Shown here piece by piece: positions 1 through 11,200 of a stretch of DNA of 64,000 bases (positions are counted from its first letter, which is position 1; each line of letters opens with the position of its first letter). Location of the stretch: assembly GCA_023846275.1 (NCBI GenBank), contig JAIUJO010000069.1, positions 206,501-270,500 of the forward strand, in the 5' to 3' direction. The notes beneath the pieces are model-generated. The model ran no database searches, was not told where the DNA came from, and worked only from the letters and a program-made list of their open reading frames with translations. Made by a program: the position numbers and the translations under genes. The stretch comes from Vanilla planifolia (lineage: Eukaryota > Streptophyta > Magnoliopsida > Asparagales > Orchidaceae).

Positions 1-209
1 CTTGCAGCCCTGTGGGGGCGCTTGAATCAGGGGTGGCCATAGCGGTACTTGATAAAGGGAAAGCAGTGCTGGAGGAGGCTGGGGGATATGGGTTACGACG
101 ACCAGATGTGCTGACTGAACTGGAGGGAGGTAGGAGACATCGTTAGGAGCAGGCTGAATGTTCGAAAGCACAGGAATTAAAAACTACTGACCAGGATGCA
201 GGGGGAAAG
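1..209 (+). other. LINE 5' leader / upstream region
   Basis: This purine-rich stretch runs up to the ORF1 ATG at 210 and has stops in all three forward frames. It matches the GC content and strand bias of the LINE, so it is probably its 5' UTR or the remains of the upstream part of ORF1. No promoter motif is recognisable. The true 5' end of the element may lie outside the window. Confidence 0.5.
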
Positions 210-1286
210 ATGAACTGCGCAACTCACTTACTGGTTGGAGAGGACGTTGCGAGGATGAACAAAATTAGTTTCAAGGAGGCTTTAACAGCCAATAACAACA
301 TCTCCAGTGGCAGGGCTACCTCATTTGTGCGGATGGCTTCAATTGACGTAAAGGAAAGAGCGGCAAGTTTGCCGGAGCAGGGTGACAGTGAGGAGGTGGT
401 CATGTCGTCGGAGGCGTGTTACAGAAGGATTGAATTCCACAAACATGACTTGGTCGGGCGAGTCTATGGAAACAACTTGCCTTTTTTCGTGATAGCCCGT
501 GTCCTACATAAAAGATGGGGGCACTATCGTAGCTTCAGGGTGCTGGACTTAACGAATGGGTGTTTCTGCCTTCATTTTGAGTCCATAAAGGATAGGAATG
601 AGGTGTGGTTGGGAGGACCTTGGCAGGTGGCCGGCCAGGCAATGGGGCTGGACGTCTGGACGCATGAATTTCGTCTAAATGAGGAGATGGCAATCCACGC
701 ACCTGTTTGGATACGTCTTCCGGGACTACCGTTGATTTACTGGGATGTGGAAAACATCCTCCGCATTGCGAAGGCGGCGGGAGAGCCGTTCTTGCTGGAT
801 GGCTGGACTGCAGACACGCAGAGGTCTGCCTTTGCCAGAATTTGCGTTCGCATGAACCACTCTAAGCCTCTGAAACCTGGAGTTTGGCTGAAGGGAGAGT
901 TCGGGAGAGTTTATCAACCTTTGGAATATGAGGGATTGCCTCGAGTTTGTTTCTGCTATGGGCATGTGGGGCACCTGGCGGAGCAATGTGGGCTGAGGAA
1001 GCCTAAGGTGGATGCAGAGGGGAATAAAGATACAGAGAAACCGGAATTGGCTCCATTATCTAAGGTGGCTATGACAACAGCTACAAAAAATATATCAAGG
1101 GAACTCACGGAAGGAAAGGTGGCTGAGGGCAGAGTAGTGGAAAATACGGGGTATTGCACAGGAAGCATACTCAGGGAGGGTATTGAGATTCCCAGGTGTC
1201 AAACGCAAGCAGAGAGGCCGATGGAGGCCATCAAAAAGGGAACCCTTGGTCCGTGGATGCTCGTCGTTCCCAGACGAAGGAGGTAG
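210..1286 (+). CDS. LINE ORF1 protein: DUF4283 domain plus zinc knuckle (358 codons)
   Basis: This is the nucleic-acid-binding ORF1 protein of a plant L1 element, expected to coat the element RNA and act as a chaperone. Residues about 73-215 match the DUF4283 layout, with the signature PVWIRLPGLPLIYW at 165-178 and GGPW at 135-138. A zinc knuckle lies at 247-260 (CFCYGHVGHLAEQC). In the usual CX2CX4HX4C spacing the second ligand falls on Tyr250, with a Cys one residue earlier at 249, so metal binding may be impaired. Near the C-terminus, GPWMLVVPRRRR is a typical ORF1 motif that normally leads into a longer basic tail. Here a TAG follows at once, and 358 residues is short for the family, so the C-terminus may be truncated. 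The ATG at 210 is the first in frame after upstream stops. Confidence 0.88.
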   Translation: MNCATHLLVGEDVARMNKISFKEALTANNNISSGRATSFVRMASIDVKERAASLPEQGDSEEVVMSSEACYRRIEFHKHDLVGRVYGNNLPFFVIARVLHKRWGHYRSFRVLDLTNGCFCLHFESIKDRNEVWLGGPWQVAGQAMGLDVWTHEFRLNEEMAIHAPVWIRLPGLPLIYWDVENILRIAKAAGEPFLLDGWTADTQRSAFARICVRMNHSKPLKPGVWLKGEFGRVYQPLEYEGLPRVCFCYGHVGHLAEQCGLRKPKVDAEGNKDTEKPELAPLSKVAMTTATKNISRELTEGKVAEGRVVENTGYCTGSILREGIEIPRCQTQAERPMEAIKKGTLGPWMLVVPRRRR

Positions 1287-1723
1287 GAAGCATGGGAGGC
1301 TAAACAGAATCGTAATACTCACCTAAGCAATCCCTCAAGAGGGAGGCCAGGAAAAAGCATGGGTTAGGAAGGAATGGAAGATCGAGAAGCACCTCCGCAG
1401 CCAGAGGAAGGGGATCATCAAGGAGGGCCTGGATGCCAAAGTCTCAGGGAGACAGGGACAGAGACCCATACGGTCACACACACGAGTCCAACCGGGAAGC
1501 GGTGAAGGCAATAACAGAGCAGGTGGAAGGTAACAGGAAGGAGGGTGTATGTAATGCTGATGATTGCATCCAAATATAGAAGTAGGAGAGTTCCTACACT
1601 GCGTTTCGTGGAGCGTATACAGTTGGAGGCGAGTAATGAGAAGGCGAAGTCACGCTATCGCTGTGAGTGTTCTGTGCACCCACCCATGGGGTGGAAAAAA
1701 CAGGGGAACCTACTGGGTGATTT
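1287..1723 (+). other. LINE inter-ORF region, possibly with decayed ORF1 tail
   Basis: These 437 bp separate the ORF1 stop from the ORF2 ATG. The first part is rich in Arg-, Ser- and Gly-type codons in shifting frames, as expected for a degraded basic C-terminal tail of ORF1. The ORF1 frame stays open only to a second stop at about 1365. No independent gene is recognisable. Short open stretches around 1545-1840 overlap the start of ORF2 and lack known motifs. Confidence 0.5.
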
Positions 1724-2725
1724 ATGACAACAAGAGTAGTGATTTGGAACATCAGGGGCGTCCGAGACAGGAAGTCGAGGGGGTATTTGAGAAGAATTGT
1801 GCGTGGCAACAACGTTGCGATGGTCGCACTCATGGAAACTAAGGCGAAGAAGTTTCAGAGGAAGGATGCGGATTGGTTGCTTGGGGGGAAATGGAATTTT
1901 GCGGTGCAGCCCTCGGCAGGGATGTCTGCGGGCTTCATCTTATTGTGGAAGAACTGGCTGAACATAACTATCACGGTGTCCACACTGCATATGGTGGCTT
2001 TCCAAATGAATTGGGGGGGTAGCAAGGAGATGCATTGCTGTGTGATCTATGGCCCGAAGGATCAATGCAAGAGGCGGGAGGTCTGGGATGAGGTAAGGCG
2101 TGTGCATATAGGGGAGGCTTCATTCATGGTGGCTGGGGATTTCAACATCATAATGGCCCAAGAGGAGAAGAGAGGCGGGAGGAAATTTAAGCTGGGGAAG
2201 GAGCAGCAGGAACTCGCGGATATAATGCAGGATCTGCAGTTGACGGATGTGGGCTTCGTAGGGAACCCTTTCACTTGGTGCAACGGGAAGACTGGGGGTG
2301 CTCGCATTCTTGAGGGCCTCGACAGGGTTCTACTCAATTCTGTGGGCCTACGGGAATTTCCTGGGTGCGTCGTCACCCACCTCGGAAGGTTGGGCTCTGA
2401 TCATTGCCCCCTGCTGTTCGATCTGGGATGCTGTCAAGCTAGTAAGCACACTTCTAGAATTCATTTTGAAAATGTATGGCTTGATTTCCCACAGGCGATT
2501 GGTGTTGTTCATCATGCATGGGGTAGACGTGCGGAAGGTGATCAGATGGAGGTGCTGTCGGTTAAATTCCACCGCTCGTTGGTTGCGTTGCGTCGGGGAG
2601 CAAAGAAGAATTGGGAAACATTGCAGACAACAATAGGGAGCTGGAGAGACGCATTAACGTTCTGCAGACAAAAGAATCATCGGTGGGTTTGCTGGAGGAG
2701 GAAAGTGCACAGCTTGGGCATATGA
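1724..2725 (+). pseudogene. LINE ORF2, endonuclease part (N-terminal segment of broken ORF2)
   Basis: This segment encodes the apurinic/apyrimidinic-type endonuclease that nicks target DNA to prime reverse transcription. The catalytic landmarks of the exonuclease-endonuclease-phosphatase fold are all visible: Asn9 in WNIRG, Glu38 in MET, Tyr107 in VIYGP, Asp137 and Asn139 in AGDFN, TW at 182-183, Asp198 in LDRV, and Ser-Asp-His at 223-225 in GSDHCPL. The domain spans residues 1 to about 232. The ATG at 1724 starts right before the conserved WNIRG block and is the natural start. The reading frame is lost at about 2606-2625, where the linker sequence (GNIADNNRELERR) continues in another frame. 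The endonuclease domain itself looks whole, but the full ORF2 polyprotein cannot be made. Confidence 0.9.
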
Positions 2726-2775
2726 TTACGGCGTTTCATCGCGGGTGTGCCCTGGAGGAGACATGGTGGTGGCGC
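2611..2775 (+). pseudogene. LINE ORF2 linker between endonuclease and RT, in a third frame
   Basis: This short coiled-coil-like linker joins endonuclease and reverse transcriptase in plant L1 ORF2. The frame read from 2611 gives NIADNNRELERRINVLQ and then an acidic helix ending ALEETWW, the usual sequence ahead of the RT region. It lies in a different frame from both the endonuclease before it and the RT after it, so ORF2 has a frame change at each end of this piece (about 2606-2625 and about 2760-2775). There is no independent start codon. Confidence 0.75.
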
Positions 2776-3764
2776 GGGCGAAGCTTCATTGGGCACAGCT
2801 TGGGGATCGTAATACCACTTTCTTTCATGATGCTGCATCGGCTCGGGCACGTATCAACCGCATATCAATGCTGAAGGATGAGGATGGGAGGACGAAGGAA
2901 GCGCCGGAGGAGATTGGCGAAGCACTTTTGAAGTTCTTCCGGGAGAAGTGGAGCTGTGAGGAACGTGCGCCCCCGTTGCTGAATTTTGTGCCAAGTGCAA
3001 CTGTGGACGAGGATATGGCTTCTCACCTATGCAGCAGAATCACTGAGGCGGAGATTACTGACGCTATCAGGGGAATTAGGAGGAACAAGGCGCCTGGAAA
3101 CGATAGCATTACTGCTGAATTCATTCATGGTTATTGGAACATTACGAGCAGGGATATCACTCGGGCTGTGCTGGCGTTCTTTGATGCAAAGAAGATGCCT
3201 GAGAAATGGAAGGAGACCTTAGTGGTGCTGATACCCAAACGGAGGGGCGCATGTATGCCGACTCAATTTCGTTCTATAAGCTTGTGTAATACAATCTATA
3301 AGATTGTGGCGCGAGTCTTGGTGGAGCGGCTCAAGCCCTTGATGCCTCACCTCATCTCGCGGGAGCAGGGCGCTTTCATTCCCGGTCGCTGCATTTCGGA
3401 CAACGTTTTTATTGCACAAGAAATGGCGGCACGTATGCACTCCTGCTCTTCCAGGTATGGCCTCATGGCGGTTAAGATCGATATGATGCAAGCTTATGAT
3501 AACATCAGGTGGGATTTCTTGATCGAGATGCTGAAAATTCTAAGGTTCCCTCCGCTCTGGTGCGACTGGATCACTGCCTGCATCCAATCGCCTTCCTTTG
3601 GCATGCTAGTCAACAACGTCCGCCTGCCTTGGGTACAAGCTCATCGAGGGCTGAGACAGGGATGCCCTCTATCACCATATTTATACGTAATTGCGTCGGA
3701 ATTTCTTTCGGCACTAATGCATGAGTATGAGACCAAACAGCTCCTGGGATTCAGACCAGGGTAG
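2745..3764 (+). pseudogene. LINE ORF2, reverse transcriptase fingers/palm (middle segment)
   Basis: This is the first part of the L1 reverse transcriptase, which copies element RNA at the nicked target. Residue numbers count from 2745. GDRNTTFFH at 20-28 is the pre-RT motif. It is followed by RNKAPGNDS, FRSISLCNTIYKI, EQGAFIPGR and the first palm block KIDMMQAYD, with the first catalytic Asp at residue 246 (bases 3480-3482). GLRQGCPLSPYLYV follows near the end. The segment has no genuine start codon of its own and is read here only as the continuing frame after the linker. It ends at an in-frame TAG at 3762-3764, just before the second catalytic block. The same frame resumes directly downstream. 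Confidence 0.9.
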
Positions 3765-3773
3765 CATGCACCC

Positions 3774-5897
3774 ATGGTCTCCCACTTATTATATGTGGAT
3801 GACGTCCTTATTTATGGCCATGCAACGCGCAAAGCCGCGCGTTCAATTCGCAGTGTCACTCAGTGTTTCAGTAAAGCTGCAGGACTGCTGATTAACTTCT
3901 CTAAATCTAGTGTTCACTTCAGCCGGAGGAGCAGCATGATAACGACAAAGAAGGTTGCTAAGAAGTTTCGCATGGTGCGTGGGAGTTCTCTGAATTATCT
4001 TGGAGTGCCAATTGTGGCTAAGAGGCTTAAGCTGGCTGATTTAAACTTCCTAATCCAGAGAATGGAGGCTTGCATTGCTGGTTGGAGGATTCGTCCCTTG
4101 TCTCTGGTTGGCAGAGTCTCTCTGGCCAATTCGGTGCTTAATGCTATCCCCACGTATATTCTTCGACATTGCACCGTGTCGGCGGGTGTCATTGAAGTGA
4201 TGGAGCGGTGCGTGAGGAATTTCCTATGGAATGGTGCAAGCAATACTCACATGATCCATTACGCGCCTTGGAGCTGTGTTACGCTTCCAAGGAATGAGGG
4301 CGGCCTGGGGTTGAGGGACTTCCGTGTTTGGCAACATGTCTTGTTGATGAAGCAGTGCAAGAGGGTGCTATGTCGTGAGGATAGCCCCTGGGTTGACATC
4401 TTCAGGAGGAAGTACGTGGGCAACCTGCTGACCTCAAAGATCCCATGGAATTTATCTCACTCTGGCAAGCTTGTCCTCGAGGCGATGCCGACTGCGGTGG
4501 TGGAGTTCGTGTGGAGAATTGGAGACGGTAAGGAGGCGAGATTTGAGGAAGATAATTGGCTTGGCTTCCTCCCCATTTGCATTTGGCCGACGTTAATTAA
4601 CATGAAGACTGGGTGGCCGGCGAGGGTGGCGGACTGTATCAATGAAGAGGGCGAGTGGGATGTCAGTAGCATTCAAATTTGGGCTAGTGATATGCTCATT
4701 GACAGAATTCTCCATCTTCCCAGGGCGCGGTCCTCTGCTCGTGATATGCTGGTCCAGGTACACACGGAAACGGAGAAGATTGATAATGGCAAAATTTACT
4801 GTGACCTGAAATGCAGACAGGGCGTCGGCGCTCCCACGGCGAGCTGGTGGAGCTCTAATCAGATGCGGGGGCTGTGGAAGCTTAAAACTCTGCCGCGGGT
4901 GCGGTTGTTTCTCTGGCGGGTGGTGGGTGACTACCTCCCCACGGTGACGTGGCTTGCGCTGAGGGGCATGGCTGAGAACCGCCGCTGCGTGTGGGGCTGT
5001 GAGGCAGAGGAGACCGCGCACCATGTCTTCTGGAGCTGCCCGCAAGCCCAGGATCTTTGGCGAAACATCATTGTTCGTGACGCCGTCGTTGCTGTTAAGA
5101 TGAATCCCGCTGATGTGGAGGTGGACGGCGCCGGCAGTGATTTCATCCGCCAATTTATGGCCTTCATTGGTTCGCCGGCAGCAAGGAACGGTGGCGGGGC
5201 AGTGCATGCCGCAACTGTGGCTACGTCCTTATACTATCTATGGGGAAGGAGGAATGCGAAGAGACACAGTGTCCCTACTGGAAACCTCGGCACATTACTG
5301 CGCAATATTAAGATCGAGATCGCTGCTGTAGCTGACCAGAGCAACATTCATGCATCCATGTCCCGCGGGAACCTGTACAGTTCGCCTGAACTGTCTGTTA
5401 CCCATTGTTGGGTTCCCCCTCCCACTGGATGGATTAAGGTGAACTGCGACGCTACTTGTGGCTTACACTCTGTGGGCATTGGAGTGGTTGTGAGAGACCA
5501 TATGGGGAAGCCTCACCTGGCTATGGGTAGGAGGTTTGTCTCACAGGCTAGCGAGGCCATGGAGGTTCAGGCGATTCTGGAGGCCTTTCACCTACTACGA
5601 AGATCCTTGCCTCAGTACCGGGCTGTTGAGATGCAAACGGACTGCATGACGGCTATGTTAACAGTTCGGAAGCTTATTACCAGTGCTCCTGAGACTGGAC
5701 CTCTTGCTGAGATCGTTCGATGTGCTAGAGAACTGGACGCCCTCACTATAACGCATATATACCGGGAAGGAAATGAGCCTGCCGATTGGGTGGCACGGGC
5801 TGCTTGTTGTAATGACTTTGTGTGGGATACGGGGACTTCATACCTCAAGCTGCTTATTAAGTTGATGTTGCTAGATTTCATGTATGATCCTCCGTGA
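3774..5897 (+). pseudogene. LINE ORF2, RT catalytic YVDD, zf-RVT and RNase H (C-terminal segment)
   Basis: This long open segment of 707 codons carries the rest of ORF2. Residues 7-10 (YVDD) are the reverse transcriptase catalytic pair, followed by the thumb region with LGVPI. Around residues 360-430 lies the zf-RVT domain, with LWKLKTLPRVRLFLWR and a C...C...HH...C finger. The C-terminus from about 550 is a plant-type RNase H (RVT_3 family). Its four acidic residues are visible: Asp559 in CDAT, Glu597 in MEVQ, Asp623 in QTDC and Asp671 in PADWV. The domain removes RNA from the hybrid. It reads in the same frame as the preceding RT segment but is separated from it by the TAG at 3762. The TGA at 5895 is the natural stop. 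Confidence 0.92.
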
Positions 5898-5961
5898 GGA
5901 TCGCATCAACATGTAACTGTAGGGCTTATGCCCCTTTTGAATATCAAAAAAAAAAAAAAAA
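5898..5961 (+). other. LINE 3' UTR and poly(A) tail
   Basis: The 3' UTR is only about 48 bp and is followed by an uninterrupted run of 16 A at 5946-5961. This is the usual L1 end. The next base begins the CA-rich array, so the element was inserted in or at the edge of that array. An uninterrupted tail is consistent with a fairly recent insertion. No AATAAA signal is evident. Confidence 0.9.
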
Positions 5962-8105
5962 GATACATGCACATGAACACACAAACTCATGCACACCCCA
6001 ATACACTTGCTTGCACACACAAATAGTATCATGGAGGTACACACATTCATACACATCCATCCATAGACACACACATGCACACAAGCAAAGCATGCACAAA
6101 AATAAGGGCATGAACTCACATATAGGCAAACACACGCATACACTTGCACACATGCACACACGTAATCTCATATGAACACCCACACATTTACACACACGTA
6201 TACACACATTCAAACATGCACACACATACATGTACACACACACTTGCACCCTCACTTACACAAGCCCATGAACATGCACACAGACGTGTGCTTAGGAATA
6301 GACACACAAATACACATGCATATGCACAAGCAGAAATGTGCTCATGCACAGGTTTGTTTCACACACATGCATGCTCACATGCATGCACATACATTTGCAC
6401 ATCCACAAAAATGCACATATGTAAACGTACACATGCACACATGCTCACTCATACATATACAGATGTACACATAGGCATGCATATGCATGCACATAAGTAC
6501 ACAAATACCCACAAACACATACACACACACATGCACACATGTGCATACAACAAAAAAACACATGGATACACACATGCACACATAGACACATACAAGAAAA
6601 CAAATAAACACACGCATCCAAAAAAAGCACAAAATATACAAATGCATACATGCACACATAGACACATGTGCACAAACAGATATATACACACAAGGATAAA
6701 GAATGATGTGCACACAAACATGTATAGAAATATACATGCACACACATACACAAGCTCACATAAACACATGTGCACACATCAAAACTAACACTCACACACA
6801 AATCTATGAACATGCTCATGACCATCCATGCAGATGCACAAACACATGTATGTATGCACAGAAACATACACATCACACATGTGTGCCCATGTAGACACAA
6901 ACACACACATAAAGGCACACAAGTGTGCACACAGAAACACACACATGCATGCACACATGCACAGACAAAAAACATGCACATACACACAAATGCATATGCA
7001 GGAATACAAAAATTCACACATGCACCCAAACCTACCAACACACATGCCTGCAAACACATACATACACATACATGTACGTATGTTACACGATGACAAACAT
7101 ATGCACACTTACACATGCACATACAATAGCACACATATGCACATGCATGGGAAAAAGTAAACATAATGCAAACACGAAGACACAAACACTTCTATACACA
7201 CATACGTAGACATGCACATACACAGACACACGCACATACACACACCATGCATGCATGCATGCATATACACATGCACACAAAACACACAAGTACATAAAGA
7301 CACACTCACAAACATGTAGACACATACATGCACAAAAAAGTGCACAAACCATCGTACACATATGCACATGCCCACATGCAAATCTGCATACACACTTGCA
7401 TACACCCAAGCACATGCACATGAATGAGCATGCACATATGCATAAAAACACAAACACACTTGCATACATATAGAAACAATACAAACGCACAAAAAATAAT
7501 GCACACATATACACAACTACATTTGTATTCATGCACACACACAGACACACATACAAATGTAAACACACACATGAACATATGCATGCACATGCACACACAT
7601 ACAAGCATATGCACAAACATGTACAGACACATGCATATACATTCACACACATACACATGTACACATGCACACACACACACAAGCACATGCACACACACAT
7701 ACATATACATACATAAACACATGCACACACACACATGCACACAAGCACAAGCACAAGAGCACATTTGCACACACAAACACACAAAAATATGCTTAAACAT
7801 ATGCATGCACTTGAACACACACATGCACGTACACACACACACACACATCTATGTGCACACAAGAGCAGACACACAACTAAAGCACACAAACATATGCATA
7901 TGCATATGCACATATACACTCACAGATATGAACTCACACATAAAGACAAATATGAATATTCATATGCAAAGGAAAGCACACATGTGCACTAGTTTGTCCA
8001 AACACATGAATACATGCCAATGCATATACACACACACACCTACACACACACACACAAACACAGATAAATATGCTTACACATATAAATGGAAAGACACATA
8101 CATGG

Positions 8106-8205
8106 TCACACATATATAAGACCATGCATGCATATGCACACACACTAGCAAACAGACACACATATATAAGACCATGCATGCATGCATATGCACATACATA
8201 CACAC
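8106..8205 (+). repeat. 50-bp tandem duplication inside the CA array
   Basis: The string CATATATAAGACCATGCATG occurs at 8111 and again at 8161, an offset of 50 bp, with nearly identical flanks. It is a recent local duplication, since most neighbouring CA-array sequence does not align at this level. Confidence 0.8.
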
Positions 8206-11200
8206 ATACACACACGTATCCATGCACGCACATGCACATGCATAGAAGCATAAACATGCATTGAAATGACCACATACATGCACACACACACACACACACA
8301 CTCTGCACATGGATGCACTTACAAACACTAATATGTAGAAACACACATGCACACAAACACACATGCACAAACATCCACAAACATGTACACACACTCACTC
8401 ATGTTGATAAACACACAAATGAATGCAAATGCACCCCTGTCAACACACACACATATGCATAAACAACCACACACAAGTGCATGCTAATAGAAAGACAAGC
8501 ATGTATGCATACACACAAAAACATGTACATACACACACGCACACACACATCTTGAAACATGTGCACATACAAATGCATACACGCTCACATGAACGTACAC
8601 ACATCCATGCACATATAAGTACCATCATACACACAAACTTCTCTCACACACACATACAGATGCATATGCGCATGCATAAGCACACTCATACACACAAATG
8701 CACATACACAAACACATATGCACATGAACAGACATGCATGAGCATGCAAACATGCTCATATGCATAGGCTTATCCATGCATGCACACATACACAAATGCA
8801 CTTGAACATATTAATGCACACACACACACACAAGTTGATGTACTCATACACACACATACACACAAGAAAAACACATATATACACTAACACGTAGGAATGC
8901 ACACACACGACCATGCACATGTAAACATCAACGCATGGGCACATATCCGAACATACTAAAGCACACACATATACACATGCATGCATGCACTCACGTAAGC
9001 ACACACACATGCTCACATGCACACATATGCACACATGCAAACATATCCACATTATTATATGCACACACATACACACATAGGTACACAAATGTGTGCACAC
9101 ACCTATGCACACTCATTTCACATATAAACACGCAAAAGTAACAACACATCCACATATACATGAACATACACATACATAAGAACTTATACATGCTTGTACG
9201 CACATACAAAGATGCACACATACAAACGCATGCATGCATAGACACATACAAACACATGTGCACTGAAGCACTCAAATACACACACACACAAACAAATGCA
9301 TGCACTCACACAAACATAAAATGCACATGCACACAAACACACAGAAACATGTAGAAGCTCACTCAAACATACAAGCATAGAAAAATACAAACATGCATTC
9401 ACACGAGAACATGCTTGTGTAGACTTACACACAGAGATATGAACACTTATAGACACACACATAGACACATGTATACACATACACAAACACAAGCATGCAT
9501 GCACACTCACACACACATACAAGCACATGCACATGTATGCACACACTTAAATGTGAACACAAGCACACATGTGCATGTCACACACACCCATACACGCACA
9601 CGCACACCCACGTAAACACATGCACACACATACACACACAGATACACAAGCATGCACACACTCACATACACACACGGGTACACAACGACCCAAGCCAAGG
9701 CATAATTCACATTCATATCCACATAGACACATGCATACAAACTCACACACATTCATGCAAGCATGCCCATCGTACATGCCCACAGACAGACACATGTAGA
9801 TGCACACACTTAAGGGCATAGACTCATAAACATGCACTCATATGCATAGTCACAGCCACATATTCACATGCACATGTACACACACATGTGCACACTCATA
9901 TGCATATGGGTGTACATAAACATTTTCTCTCACACACACTCACTTGCACATCCATGCACACATGAACATGTAAATACTCACATGCACACTCTTAAGCAAA
10001 CATTCACATGCATGCATACCTACATGCACAAATGCATAAACACGAAAATATGCATAGTCAACATTCAAGCACACACACACATATGCACATAAATCCAGTC
10101 ACACACACACATGAGCTGCTATACATGCACTCACACATGCATGAATACACCCATTAATGTAGAAGCTCATACACTTACAAACACACACATAAACATACAC
10201 ACAAATATACACACATATGCTTGCAAGTATGCATGCATATCTATTAAGATGCTAGTGCACACACATACAAACACACATAAGAATTCACACATACACAAAA
10301 GTGCATAGACACACACAAATGCATGCACCCATAATAACACAAACATAAACACACATACACATGTTTTCCTAGACACACATAGACAAATATACACACACGT
10401 GCACACAAAACTCACACACAAATCCACACAAACATACATACATACACACACACACGCAAACACACATGCACATACACACACATATGCACACACCTGCAAG
10501 CACACATGCACACACACAACAACACACACCCACATATATGTACACACACACACCACTACACAAACCCAGGCACACATGTAGATAAACATGTACACATATG
10601 CATAAACAAACACACATTCTCCTATGCATACAAACACACACACAAATGCACTCACACATAGGCACATGCACACACACCCATGCACACACAAATCCGTGCA
10701 CATATGCATGCCCACACACACACACACATACAAAAATTCACACAAAACTCACACACAAGTGCACACACACACACAACCACGTACTCACACACATGAACAC
10801 GCTCATGCATATGCTTGCTCCAATGCAACCATACATACCAACCCATATGCATGCATACAAACACACACACATTTGCATAAACAAACACAAGACACACACA
10901 TGAAAACATACATACACACACCCATGCATGCACATAAACACACACACATGTGCACACCCAAATGTAGGCACAAGCACATTCACAAGTATGTATATATACA
11001 CTTACACACACACAACCACATGCATGTAAACATATACAGACAAATATGCACCTACACAAGTATACAAGCAGACACACAAACTCACACATGCACACTTGAA
11101 TGTATATATGCAAATATTACACATATGCATAAATAACCATGCATGCACCAACAACTAAAACTCACACACATGCATACCTACTTGCATACATGTGGATTCT

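Larger units (their letters stand above)
1..5961 (+). mobile_element. Plant L1-type LINE retrotransposon, 3' end complete, ORF2 broken
   Basis: This is a non-LTR retrotransposon of the plant L1 clade. It moves by target-primed reverse transcription of its own RNA. In order it shows a purine-rich leader, an ORF1 with DUF4283 and a zinc knuckle, and an ORF2 with apurinic-type endonuclease, reverse transcriptase, zf-RVT and a C-terminal plant RNase H, followed by a short 3' UTR and poly(A). Its base composition is about half GC, in sharp contrast to the simple-sequence DNA that follows. The 3' end is intact and abuts the CA-rich array directly. The 5' end is not defined and may lie before the window, so no target-site duplication can be checked. 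ORF2 carries at least two frame changes and one in-frame stop, so this copy is not autonomous. The otherwise clear domains suggest a moderately young insertion. Confidence 0.95.

Noticed and set aside
6144-6788. His/Thr-rich open frame of 214 codons that could suggest a metal-binding repeat protein
   Set aside because: The composition is dictated by CAC/ACA/CAT codons of the CA array, and equivalent frames recur throughout the array.
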